Origin: Litoribacillus peritrichatus
GTDB taxonomy: Bacteria > Pseudomonadota > Gammaproteobacteria > Pseudomonadales > Litoribrevibacteraceae
DNA: 64,000 nt
Direction: 5' to 3'
NCBI RefSeq assembly: GCF_039537985.1
Contig: NZ_BAABBN010000007.1
Coordinates: forward strand, 372,001-436,000
Positions 42,224-50,806 of this stretch are shown here, in pieces. The notes below the pieces were generated by a model. That model did no database searches, was not told the origin of the DNA, and saw nothing but the letters and a program-made list of their open reading frames with translations. Position numbers and translations under genes: made by a program. Every line of letters begins with the position of its first letter. The stretch's first letter is position 1.

Positions 42224-43450
42224 ATGGATGACTTAAAAAAATGGCAGATGGCTCTGTTGGGTGGCCAGATGTTGTTTGTGGCGTTTGGCGCCCTGGTATT
42301 AGTACCCATTTTGACGGGGCTTGACCCGGCGGTTGCTTTGTTTACCGCAGGTGTTGGTACTTTGATTTTCCAGTTGGTGACCAAGCGGCAAGTGCCGGTG
42401 TTTTTGGCCTCCTCTTTCGCATTTATCGCACCGATTATTTATGGCACTCAGACCTGGGGCATTGCTGCAACTATGAGTGGCTTAGTGGCTGCGGGTGTTC
42501 TATATATGATCTTGAGTGCTTGCATTGCGTGGCGAGGTCAGGCGTTCATTCATCGTTTATTACCGCCGGTGGTGGTGGGCCCTGTGATTATGGTGATCGG
42601 ACTTGGTCTTGCGCCTGTGGCCGTGCACATGGCGATGGGTCAAACCGGAGATGGTGCAGTACAGCTTGTTGATCAAGCGGATGCCTTAATAGTTGCGGCA
42701 ATCTCTTTGTTTGTGACCATAGGTGTTTCGGTTTGGGCGAAAGGGTTGTTTCGGTTGCTGCCTATTCTGAGCGGGATCATTGCAGGTTATTTGGCAGCGA
42801 TTGCGTATGGCATGGTGGATTTTGAGGCTGTAAAAGCGGCGCCTTGGTTTGCCGTACCCAGCTTTACAATGCCGGAATGGAACTGGCAGGCGGTTCTGTA
42901 CATTTTGCCGATTGCGATCGCCCCTGCGGTAGAGCACATTGGTGACGTTACGGCGATCAGTGCCGTTGCCAATAAAGACTATCTTAAGAAACCGGGTTTG
43001 CACCGCACTATGTTGGGTGATGGCCTGGCAACGTCTGCGGCCGCGATGATGGGTGGTCCGCCGAATACGACTTACTCAGAAGTGTCTGGTGCGGTTGCGT
43101 TGACCAAAGTGTTTAATCCAGTGGTTATGACCTGGGCTGCCGTGTTCGCCATTGTGCTTTCATTCTGCGGTAAGCTTGGTGCAGCCCTTTCAACGATTCC
43201 TGTGCCTGTCATGGGGGGGATTTTGGTGCTGTTGTTTGGAACCATTGCTGCGATTGGGATGAGTTCACTGGTGAAAGCGCAGGTTGATTTGACTGAGCCA
43301 AGAAACATGGTGATTGTTGCTGTCACCCTGGTCTTTGGTATCGGAGGGATGGCTTTGCAAGTGGGTGATCTGATGCTGAAAGGCATTGGCTTGGCCGCGA
43401 TTGCTGCGATTTTACTGAACTTGCTGCTGCCTAAGAAACTGGGTGAGTAG
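42224..43450 (+). CDS. uraA: NCS2 uracil/xanthine permease
   Basis: The 408-residue permease has about 12-14 hydrophobic segments. It contains LASSFAFIAPI, the substrate-site region IAIAPAVEHIGDVTAIS near residue 235 and GGPPNTTYSEVSGAVALTKVFNP. The motifs fit NCS2 nucleobase:H+ symporters of the uracil (UraA/PyrP) group. The upp neighbour favours uracil, while the purine cluster leaves xanthine or urate possible. A terminator follows. Confidence 0.91.
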   Translation: MDDLKKWQMALLGGQMLFVAFGALVLVPILTGLDPAVALFTAGVGTLIFQLVTKRQVPVFLASSFAFIAPIIYGTQTWGIAATMSGLVAAGVLYMILSACIAWRGQAFIHRLLPPVVVGPVIMVIGLGLAPVAVHMAMGQTGDGAVQLVDQADALIVAAISLFVTIGVSVWAKGLFRLLPILSGIIAGYLAAIAYGMVDFEAVKAAPWFAVPSFTMPEWNWQAVLYILPIAIAPAVEHIGDVTAISAVANKDYLKKPGLHRTMLGDGLATSAAAMMGGPPNTTYSEVSGAVALTKVFNPVVMTWAAVFAIVLSFCGKLGAALSTIPVPVMGGILVLLFGTIAAIGMSSLVKAQVDLTEPRNMVIVAVTLVFGIGGMALQVGDLMLKGIGLAAIAAILLNLLLPKKLGE

Positions 43451-43479
43451 TGACTGGGTTTGTAGATCGTGGATGAATA

Positions 43480-43508
43480 AAAATGCCGAGCGTTTGCTCG
43501 GCATTTTT
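43480..43508. terminator. bidirectional terminator between uraA and puuE
   Basis: AAAATGCCGAGC and GCTCGGCATTTT form a perfect 12-bp stem around GTTT, with an A-run on one side and a T-run on the other. It serves both convergent genes. Confidence 0.92.
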
Positions 43509-43554
43509 ATTGGGCTGGTTATTAAACCGCTGCTTGATCGGTATCAGCTGGTTT

Positions 43555-44454
43555 TTATTGTGGTTTGTGGTGCTTGTGCCAATGTTCTGCGATGTCGATA
43601 CGGCGAGTCACCCAAACGTCTTCATGGGAGGCGACATAATCCAGGAACCTGGCTAACGCGGCTGCACGACCAGGACGCCCGACTAGGCGGCAATGAAGGC
43701 CAATGCTCATCATCTTAGGTGCCGTTTCTCCTTCCTGATAAAGGACATCAAAAGAATCTTTGAGGTAGCTGAAGAATTGATCGCCGCAGTTGAAGCCCTG
43801 ATTGGTCGCAAAGCGCATGTCGTTCGCATCCAGTGTATAGGGGATGACCAAGTGGTCTTCATGGTCTTTTGACCAGTATGGCAGATCATCGGCGTAGGCG
43901 TCTGAATCGTACATAAAGCCACCGGCTTCAACCACTAAGTCCCGGGTATTCGGGCTCATTCTGCCTGTGTACCAGCCTTGCGGTCTTTGACCGGTGACTT
44001 TGGTATGGATATCAATGGCTTGCTGTATGTGTTCGCGTTCTGTTTCTTTATCAATGTATTGATAGTCAATCCATTTCAAGCCATGGGAGGCGATTTCCCA
44101 GTCGGCTTCGTTCATCGCAGCGACGATTTCCGGATGTTTTTCTAATGCTGTGGCTACCCCGTAAACGGTGACGGGCATGTTCCGTTCGGTAAACATTCTG
44201 TGAAGTCGCCAAAAGCCAGAACGGCTGCCGTATTCATAGATGGACTCCATGTTCATATGACGAACGCCTTCTAAGGCTTGCGCTCCGACAATTTCAGAAA
44301 GAAATGCTTCAGAGGCGTTGTCACCATGCAGAATGCAGTTTTCGCCGCCTTCTTCGTAGTTGATGACAAATTGAACGGCAATTTTGGCTTTGTTGGGCCA
44401 CTTTGGGTCGGGAGTGTGTTGTCCGTAACCGATCAGGTCTCTTGGGTAACTCAT
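43555..44454 (-). CDS. puuE: allantoinase PuuE (polysaccharide deacetylase-like)
   Basis: The 299-residue protein matches cofactor-independent allantoinase PuuE: FVINYEEGGENCILHGD near residue 28, SIYEYGSRSGFWRLHRMF near 72, WEIASHGLKWIDY near 120 and WYTGRMSPNTRDLV near 160. It hydrolyses allantoin to allantoate, the step between UraD and allantoicase. It is not in the main operon but lies 7 kb downstream on the opposite strand. No metal-dependent AllB-type allantoinase is seen. Confidence 0.93.
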   Translation of the reverse strand: MSYPRDLIGYGQHTPDPKWPNKAKIAVQFVINYEEGGENCILHGDNASEAFLSEIVGAQALEGVRHMNMESIYEYGSRSGFWRLHRMFTERNMPVTVYGVATALEKHPEIVAAMNEADWEIASHGLKWIDYQYIDKETEREHIQQAIDIHTKVTGQRPQGWYTGRMSPNTRDLVVEAGGFMYDSDAYADDLPYWSKDHEDHLVIPYTLDANDMRFATNQGFNCGDQFFSYLKDSFDVLYQEGETAPKMMSIGLHCRLVGRPGRAAALARFLDYVASHEDVWVTRRIDIAEHWHKHHKPQ

Positions 44455-44550
44455 AGCTAAGTTCTCGATCTTACAATTTCTGAGGATTTCACGTAGATTT
44501 AATGAACGATAGTGTAAAATAAATCCTGACTAAGTGATTAGTAATTTATA

Positions 44551-45582
44551 ATGAAATCTGAGTTTTCGGTTCAACGGTGCCTGACTATTGTTTGTGTTTT
44601 ATTTGGTACGTGGTTCAGTGTGCTTGTTAACGCTGATTGTAGCTCCTTACCGGACGATCTGGCGAGTCAGTACCCAAGCTATCAGCAGGGTCAGATAACT
44701 CGTCAGGACGGTCGGGTTGTTTCATGGGCAAGGGTTGGGCCGGAAAACGGTCAACCCATAATTTATGCACACGGCAACCCTGGGTCACGGTTTGAGTTAT
44801 TGTTTTTTCACGATCAGGCCGTCGCTCAGCACCGGGCTATCTATGTGGTAGAGCGGGCAGGTTTTGGTTGTTCGACCTTCAGTGATGAATACTCGCTTGT
44901 CCATTATGCTCAGGATACTGACTTTGTTATGGATAAGCTGAAGGTTAAGCGGCCGCTGGATTTAGTTGGTTGGTCGAGTGGTGGGCCGCCAAGTTTTGCA
45001 TACAGCGCGTATTTCCCAGAAAACGTTCAACGAGTCATAGTCGCATCAAGTTATACAAACTTCGGTGAGTTACCAGATGCGGTTGCGATTATGAAGGCGC
45101 ACCATCGGAAAGGACCGGTGTTATCGGAAAAAGCGCCCCGGTTATTTCATGGCTTGGTTTGGTTGGTCGGTTGGACCAGTCAGCATTTGCCCAATATGTA
45201 CTATAAAGTGACAGAAAAAGAAGTGTCGGACAGTGATCGGGTGATACTCGAAAAAAATGGCATGAAGGCTCTGTTCATGCTTAATCAGGAGGAGGCCTTT
45301 GCACAAGGTTCCGCTGGTGCAGAACTTGACTTGGAGGTGCAGTGGCGGCCTTGGCCTTTCGCGCTCAGTCAGGTAAAGACTCCTGTTTTATTGATGTATG
45401 GAAGGGAGGATAAGCTGGTTCCGATGCAGTTTATGCAGCATTTAGATCAAAGGCTCCCACATTCAAGGTTGCAGCTGGAAGACAAGGAAGGACACCTGTT
45501 CCCGTTAAAAGCATCGTATCAGCAAAAGATGTTGGAATGGTTCACACAAGGTACTGATATGGCGCTTTTCGTAACGAAATAA
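44551..45582 (+). CDS. secreted alpha/beta hydrolase
   Basis: The 343-residue precursor has a signal peptide ending near VNADC, residue 29. It carries IIYAHGNPGSRFE (oxyanion), VERAGFG, the nucleophile elbow GWSSGGPPS near 144, a YGREDKLVP acid-loop near 285 and a terminal KEGHLFP histidine. The Ser-His-Asp triad is intact. It should be periplasmic or secreted. The substrate is unknown. Confidence 0.85.
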   Translation: MKSEFSVQRCLTIVCVLFGTWFSVLVNADCSSLPDDLASQYPSYQQGQITRQDGRVVSWARVGPENGQPIIYAHGNPGSRFELLFFHDQAVAQHRAIYVVERAGFGCSTFSDEYSLVHYAQDTDFVMDKLKVKRPLDLVGWSSGGPPSFAYSAYFPENVQRVIVASSYTNFGELPDAVAIMKAHHRKGPVLSEKAPRLFHGLVWLVGWTSQHLPNMYYKVTEKEVSDSDRVILEKNGMKALFMLNQEEAFAQGSAGAELDLEVQWRPWPFALSQVKTPVLLMYGREDKLVPMQFMQHLDQRLPHSRLQLEDKEGHLFPLKASYQQKMLEWFTQGTDMALFVTK

Positions 45583-45713
45583 AAAACAAATGCTTACAGG
45601 AATACTCTCGAATTAAACCCATAATTTAATTAATCTTGCGGTCTGAAATGTGAGATAGTTCTCACTTTTTTTAGATATATGACCATTAATAAACAATACT
45701 ATTGAAGAACAGA

Positions 45714-46100
45714 ATGACTGAATCTTTTGCAATCGATCAGGTAGTGAACTCCGTGAATGAAATTGGTAGTGATGCTGCAAACCGACGGGAACACAGGCGT
45801 CGCCTGGCGTATTGGGTGGTGCGCTTTCAGGATTTGAGTGGCAAGTGGCACACCACTAAGACTGATAATGTTTCAGAGGGTGGTTTGCAGGCGGTTGTGG
45901 AGAAAGCCTATAAGCCTGGTACAAAACTGTTTATTAAAGTGCCCTTGGTTTATAAAGAGCATCAGAGAACCATTGAGGCCATCATTGAGACCCGCTACAG
46001 TGTGGCGTGCAGTTCCGGATTTAAAGTCGGCATGATGTTTACTCGTATTTCGGATGAAGATAAGGAATTTTTGCGGGCGTATTCAGAAAAAGAAATTTAG
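45714..46100 (+). CDS. PilZ domain protein
   Basis: The 128-residue protein has the PilZ c-di-GMP motifs: RREHRRRLAYWVVRF near residue 24 (RxxxR) and DNVSEGGLQ near 51 (DxSxxG), with GFKVGMMFTRIS near the end. It should bind c-di-GMP. No partner domain is present. ATG 45714 is preferred to TTG 45702. A bidirectional terminator follows. Confidence 0.9.
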   Translation: MTESFAIDQVVNSVNEIGSDAANRREHRRRLAYWVVRFQDLSGKWHTTKTDNVSEGGLQAVVEKAYKPGTKLFIKVPLVYKEHQRTIEAIIETRYSVACSSGFKVGMMFTRISDEDKEFLRAYSEKEI

Positions 46101-46133
46101 TCTTTCAAGTGGAGATTTTTCATTTGGTGCAGG

Positions 46134-46167
46134 CACTAAAAAGGCGGGGATTCCCGCCTTTTTAGTG
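46134..46167. terminator. bidirectional terminator between PilZ gene and pckA
   Basis: CACTAAAAAGGCGGG and CCCGCCTTTTTAGTG form a perfect 15-bp stem around GATT. The A-run and T-run allow use by both convergent genes. Confidence 0.93.
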
Positions 46168-46187
46168 TTCGTAAACCGGCCTCAATC

Positions 46188-47738
46188 TTAGTCGATTGAA
46201 GGGCCTGCGTTCACGATTTCGTCAGAAACGTCAAATTTCTTGAAGTTTGCAACGAATTGACCTGCAAGGTTAAGAGCAGTGTCTTGGTATGCGTCTTTGT
46301 CTGCCCAGCACTCTGAAGGGTTCAGAAGGTTGCTGTCAACACCAGGCACTTCCGTTGGGATGTCCAGGTTGAAGATCGGAAGACGTGTTGTCTCTGCGTT
46401 AGCAATTGAACCGTTCTGAATAGCGGCAATAATGCCACGCGTTGTTGGGATGCTGAAACGCTCACCGCCTTTACCGTATGCACCGCCAGTCCAACCTGTG
46501 TTTACCAGATAGACTTTAGAACCGAATGCATCCATACGCTTCATTAGAAGTTCTGCGTATTCGCCCGCTGGGCGTGGGAAGAATGGCGCTCCGAAACATG
46601 TAGAGAACGTCGACTTAAGACCTTTCTCAGAACCCATTTCAGTTGAACCAACAAGCGCTGTATAACCACTTAGGAAGTGGTAAGCCGCTGCTTCTTTGGA
46701 AAGGATAGATACAGGAGGAAGAACGCCTGTCATGTCACATGTTAAGAACACGATGGCTTTTGGTTCGCCAGCAAGGTTTTCTTCAACGCGCTTTTCAACG
46801 TGCTCAAGCGGGTATGCACAACGGGAGTTCTCAGTCAGAGATACATCGTTGTAGTCAGGTACGCGTGTTTCGCCGTCAATAACCACGTTTTCAACGATTG
46901 CGCCGAATCTGATAGCGTCCCAGATGATAGGCTCGTTTTTCTGGCTAAGATCGATACACTTCGCGTAGCAACCGCCTTCCAGATTGAATACTGTGCCTTC
47001 GCCCCAACCGTGCTCGTCATCACCGATCAGGTAACGTTCAGGGTCAGCAGATAGCGTCGTTTTACCCGTACCAGACAAACCGAAGAACAAGCAAGTGTCG
47101 CCGTCTTCACCTACGTTTGCAGAACAGTGCATTGGTAGCACGTCTTTTTCTGGAAGCAGGAAGTTCTGTACAGAGAACATCGCTTTCTTCATTTCACCAG
47201 CGTAACGCATGCCAGCCAAAAGAACTTTGCGGGCTGCGAAGTTGATGATCACACAACCGTCGCTGTTCGTGCCGTCGCGCTCAGGTACACACTCAAAGTT
47301 AGCTACGTTAAGAATTTGCCATTCTTGCTTGTTCTTTGAGTTATATTCAGCAGGACGAATAAATAGGTTACGACCAAATAGGTTCTGCCAAGCAGTTTGA
47401 GTTGTCATGCGCACAGGAAGATAGTGCTCAGGGTCTGCACCTACGTGAACGTCAGATACAAAAGACTCTTGTTCAGCAAGAAACGCTTCTACACGCTCCC
47501 AAAGTGCATCAAATTTGTCTGCATCGAAAGGACGGTTTACGTTACCCCAATCGATTGCGTCTGCGGTGCTTGGCTCTTTAACAATGAAGCGATCCATTGG
47601 TGAACGGCCAGTACGCTTGCCAGTTTCAACAACCAAAGAACCATTTGCTGCCAGACTTCCTTCTCCGCGAGCAAGCGCTTCTTCTACCAATTTTGCAGAT
47701 GATAGGTTGTAATAAACCCTGTCACTTGTTGTGGTCAT
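46188..47738 (-). CDS. pckA: phosphoenolpyruvate carboxykinase (ATP)
   Basis: The 516-residue enzyme has the family P-loop GLSGTGKTTLS near residue 235, TGRSPMDRFIV near the N-terminus and TGWTGGAYGKGGERFSI near 400. It makes phosphoenolpyruvate and CO2 from oxaloacetate in gluconeogenesis. The ATG at 47738 (MTTTSDRVYYNLS) is preceded by GGGG and is preferred to an upstream start. Two hairpins lie in its upstream region. Confidence 0.96.
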   Translation of the reverse strand: MTTTSDRVYYNLSSAKLVEEALARGEGSLAANGSLVVETGKRTGRSPMDRFIVKEPSTADAIDWGNVNRPFDADKFDALWERVEAFLAEQESFVSDVHVGADPEHYLPVRMTTQTAWQNLFGRNLFIRPAEYNSKNKQEWQILNVANFECVPERDGTNSDGCVIINFAARKVLLAGMRYAGEMKKAMFSVQNFLLPEKDVLPMHCSANVGEDGDTCLFFGLSGTGKTTLSADPERYLIGDDEHGWGEGTVFNLEGGCYAKCIDLSQKNEPIIWDAIRFGAIVENVVIDGETRVPDYNDVSLTENSRCAYPLEHVEKRVEENLAGEPKAIVFLTCDMTGVLPPVSILSKEAAAYHFLSGYTALVGSTEMGSEKGLKSTFSTCFGAPFFPRPAGEYAELLMKRMDAFGSKVYLVNTGWTGGAYGKGGERFSIPTTRGIIAAIQNGSIANAETTRLPIFNLDIPTEVPGVDSNLLNPSECWADKDAYQDTALNLAGQFVANFKKFDVSDEIVNAGPSID

Positions 47739-47765
47739 TCTGTTTTTCCCCGGATAAATGAACAA

Positions 47766-47862
47766 CTGCTCAAGAGCAGTGACCGAAACATATGTCTTCC
47801 CGAACTCAATTAAAGTCCGAGCATGATAAAGTTTTAGGCGCGGAATTATGCCAGATAATTCC
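47766..47862. promoter_or_regulatory. inverted repeats in the pckA upstream region
   Basis: CTGCTC-AA-GAGCAG (47766-47779) is a perfect hairpin near the start. GGAATTAT (47842-47849) and ATAATTCC (47855-47862) form a perfect 8-bp inverted repeat around GCCAG. The latter overlaps a minus-strand extended -10-like TGGCATAAT, so it may be an operator at the promoter. Confidence 0.5.
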
Positions 47863-47998
47863 GACTAAATCTAAAAAAACTGCTTTTTAATGTGAACGAT
47901 TCTTAAAAACCGGACAAAAGTAACAGGAAAGCCGAGCTGACCCGGCGTGAGCCTTGGACGGTTCGGTTTCCTGCAATGTAATGTTATTGAGTTGCGGA

Positions 47999-48895
47999 TT
48001 AATGGATTGAACCATCGTCTTTGGTTGATGAAAATCCGGTCTCAAAGATGGCGCGAATATCAATTTTGTCAAAACTGTAAGTTTGATTACAAAATTGGCA
48101 GGTGACCTTGATGCTCGGCTCCGATTCAAGAATGTCCAACAGCTCGGATTGTCCTACGGTTTTAATGGATGCCGCTGTCCGCTCTTTAGAGCATGTGCAT
48201 CTGAATTCCACATCCTCGCATTCAAATAATCTCAGATCTTCCTCGTGGTAAAGGCGATGCAGGATGGTTTCGTTCTCCAGCGACAGTAACTCTTCGGACT
48301 TGATGGTGTCGGCAAGGGTTACAACGTGTTGCCATTGCTCATCACTCTGTTGTTTCTGGTCGTCACTGGCGCCTGGCTTGAACGGCAGCTTTTGAAGAAA
48401 TAAACCGGCTGCCCGGCTGTTATCGCATTGCAGCCAGATGCGTGTCGACAACTGTTCCGACTGAAGGAAATAGTGCTCCAGACATTCCGCCAGAGTATCG
48501 CTGTTCAGTGGCACTATACCTTGGTAACGATTGCCTTTGCGGGGCGAAATCGTAATAACCAGCTGACCGTTGCCAAACAGTTCCTGCAGCTTATCGCTCT
48601 GGATATCGCCGTTTACCTGTGCAATTGCTCTTACGTTTTGGTCATGAGTGCATTCTGCCATTAAAACGCCAATGCCTGCGTCACCTCGGGCCTGTAGAAT
48701 GACGGAACCGTCAAACTTGAGGATTTCACTTAATAAAGAGGCTGCTGCAATCCATTCGCCTAACAGCTTTTTTACTTGATCAGGGTAGTCATGTTTGCTG
48801 ATGACGGCCTGATAGGCTTCGTCAATGCCAACCAGTTCGCCACGAATGTCATGATGTTCAAACATGAATCTTTGGATTTGATCAGAGTTACTCAT
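47999..48895 (-). CDS. hslO: Hsp33 redox-regulated chaperone
   Basis: The 298-residue protein has the N-terminal Hsp33 fold (RGELVGIDEAYQAVI; ILQARGDAGIGVLMAECTHDQ) and the C-terminal zinc switch with FRCTCS and VTCQFC near residues 235-270. Oxidation of these cysteines activates the holdase. It lies downstream of hslR and upstream of pckA, a conserved order. Confidence 0.96.
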   Translation of the reverse strand: MSNSDQIQRFMFEHHDIRGELVGIDEAYQAVISKHDYPDQVKKLLGEWIAAASLLSEILKFDGSVILQARGDAGIGVLMAECTHDQNVRAIAQVNGDIQSDKLQELFGNGQLVITISPRKGNRYQGIVPLNSDTLAECLEHYFLQSEQLSTRIWLQCDNSRAAGLFLQKLPFKPGASDDQKQQSDEQWQHVVTLADTIKSEELLSLENETILHRLYHEEDLRLFECEDVEFRCTCSKERTAASIKTVGQSELLDILESEPSIKVTCQFCNQTYSFDKIDIRAIFETGFSSTKDDGSIH

Positions 48896-48937
48896 GAAGT
48901 TGAGATACCTTTAAATTAAAATAACTATAATAGATGG

Positions 48938-49339
48938 TTATTCAAAAACGTCGTTTTTAAAACGATGAATTTGTCTTCGCTCTTTTTTGTTGGGTTTGGT
49001 GTCACTGATAAAAGCAGCAGCCCCCATTGTTTTTCGGGTAATGGCGTCTTGGGTGCGTTTCTCGATACTTTCAGGCGTTTCTTCGTAGAGAAGCTGGGCT
49101 TGAGGCGCGGCCACCCGTTTTTCAGCAATGCCTTTAACAACAATGGTTTTTTCATCCCAGCCTTGCCTTAAGGTAATCAGGGCACCCACTTCCACGGTGC
49201 GGCTGGGTTTGATTCTTTGGCTATTGTAATGGACTTTTCCGCCTTCGATGAACTGTTTTGCCAGTCCCCGGGTTTTATAAAGCCTGGCGGCCCAAAGCCA
49301 TTTATCCAATCGAACTTTTAATGGTTGGTCGTCACTCAT
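48938..49339 (-). CDS. hslR: Hsp15 ribosome-associated heat shock protein
   Basis: The 133-residue protein has an S4 RNA-binding domain (VRLDKWLWAARLYKTRGLAKQFIEGGKV near residue 8) and a basic C-terminal tail. Hsp15 binds stalled 50S subunits carrying nascent chains. It is in the conserved yrfG-hslR-hslO group. Confidence 0.95.
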   Translation of the reverse strand: MSDDQPLKVRLDKWLWAARLYKTRGLAKQFIEGGKVHYNSQRIKPSRTVEVGALITLRQGWDEKTIVVKGIAEKRVAAPQAQLLYEETPESIEKRTQDAITRKTMGAAAFISDTKPNKKERRQIHRFKNDVFE

Positions 49340-49426
49340 TCTCAGGTCTCAATTGCTGACAAACAGCACCCTCATGATTGAAGCGAGTGAGGTGCTGGGT
49401 CGGCAGGGGGTAGGTTCGGTGTTTGA

Positions 49427-50092
49427 TTAATATATAGGGAGCAAATCTGAAAATTCAAGGATGGCAGGGTAATTATGCTTTGTCCTGTGAGGCTTTTTGC
49501 TGTCAGGCTGAACAATGGATCTTAAGTAGCGGATGCCGTAATCGCTGGCGGAGTCTAGTACCGATTCACTGTCGTCGATAAACAAGGTTCTGCTCGGGTC
49601 GAATTTTTCTGTGTTCTGAAGTGCGTCCCAGAAAGTTCGGTCTTCTTTCGGTAGCCCAAAATCATGGGAGCACAGTACCAAATCCAAATATTGATCAATA
49701 TGGGTGTTGGCCAGTTTCAGTTGCAGGCTTCCTTGGTGTGCGTTGGTCACCAATACGGCTCTTTTTTGAGATTCGGACAGAGCCTTCAGGAATGCTTCCG
49801 CGCCGGGGCGGATGGCAATGAGGTGCTGCACATCTTGTTTGAGTAAGGCGATGTCAATGTCCAGTTCTCGAGTCCAGAAATCCAGACAATACCATTCCAG
49901 TTTGCCCTGATAGGAGTGAATACGTTCGTCGAGTTCCTGATTGGCCTGTTCTATCGAAATGCCGTGTTTGGTTGCGTAGGTTTTTGGTACATGCGTTAGC
50001 CAGAAGTGGTTATCGAAATGAAGATCCAGCAGGGTACCGTCCATGTCGAGCAGTACGGTATCGATTTCTGACCAAGGAACGGCGGTTTTCAT
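49427..50092 (-). CDS. yrfG: YrfG-like HAD purine nucleotidase
   Basis: The 221-residue HAD hydrolase has VLLDMDGTLLDLHFDNHFW near residue 14, LVTNAH near 110 and LFIDDSESVLD near 160. E. coli YrfG dephosphorylates GMP and IMP. The ATG at 50092 has AGGAC seven bases upstream and is chosen over ATG 50110. It adjoins nudE divergently, as in many gammaproteobacteria. Its nucleotidase role would feed nucleosides to purine catabolism. Confidence 0.92.
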   Translation of the reverse strand: MKTAVPWSEIDTVLLDMDGTLLDLHFDNHFWLTHVPKTYATKHGISIEQANQELDERIHSYQGKLEWYCLDFWTRELDIDIALLKQDVQHLIAIRPGAEAFLKALSESQKRAVLVTNAHQGSLQLKLANTHIDQYLDLVLCSHDFGLPKEDRTFWDALQNTEKFDPSRTLFIDDSESVLDSASDYGIRYLRSIVQPDSKKPHRTKHNYPAILEFSDLLPIY

Positions 50093-50183
50093 AGAAATGT
50101 CCTGAAACATAAGAAAGCGGTGTATTTTCTTGTCATCCGGGTAGTAGAATCAGTTCAGATGTAACTAAATCAAGGAGGTCATC

Positions 50184-50765
50184 ATGCCAGAAAAACCGGA
50201 AGTGTTGAATCACGAAATCGTGACAGATACTGCGATCTTTCGTATTGAATCTCAGTTGTTAAGATTCAGTAACGGCGTTGAGCGAACGTATGAGCGTTTA
50301 GTGGGCAAAGGCAACCATGCGGGGGCTGTCATGGTGGTTGCTTTGGACGATGACCACAATGTGATGCTGATTCGGGAATATTCGGCGGGCACAGAATGTT
50401 ATGAACTGTCTTTACCGAAAGGCCTGATTGAACACGGTGAAAACTTATTTGATGCGGCCAACAGGGAGTTAAAAGAAGAGATCGGCTATGGCGCTGAGCA
50501 TATTCAATTCCTGACTGAAATGACGGTATCGCCAGGCTATATGTCTTATCGGTTACAAGTGGTGATTGCCACTGGTTTGTATCCGGAAAAATTGGAAGGT
50601 GATGAACCTGAGCCAATCATTGTGGTGCCTACACCGCTGGATGAAGCCATTAACCTGACTGCCAGTGAAGACATTACGGAAGCGAGAGCCATTGCAGCGC
50701 TTTATATGGCGCGTGATCGTTTGAAACAATCTGAAATGTCCGATGAAATAGAGTCTATCTTTTAA
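50184..50765 (+). CDS. nudE: ADP compounds hydrolase NudE
   Basis: The 193-residue Nudix enzyme has an intact Nudix box, GLIEHGENLFDAANRELKEE-IG, near residue 90. E. coli NudE hydrolyses ADP-ribose, AP3A and NADH. The start at ATG 50184 follows a ribosome site AGGAGG. The gene order with yrfG, hslR and hslO is conserved. Confidence 0.94.
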   Translation: MPEKPEVLNHEIVTDTAIFRIESQLLRFSNGVERTYERLVGKGNHAGAVMVVALDDDHNVMLIREYSAGTECYELSLPKGLIEHGENLFDAANRELKEEIGYGAEHIQFLTEMTVSPGYMSYRLQVVIATGLYPEKLEGDEPEPIIVVPTPLDEAINLTASEDITEARAIAALYMARDRLKQSEMSDEIESIF

Positions 50766-50806
50766 TTTTTGTTAAAAATTCCGGATCAGAGGAATGGAGA
50801 ACTGCG

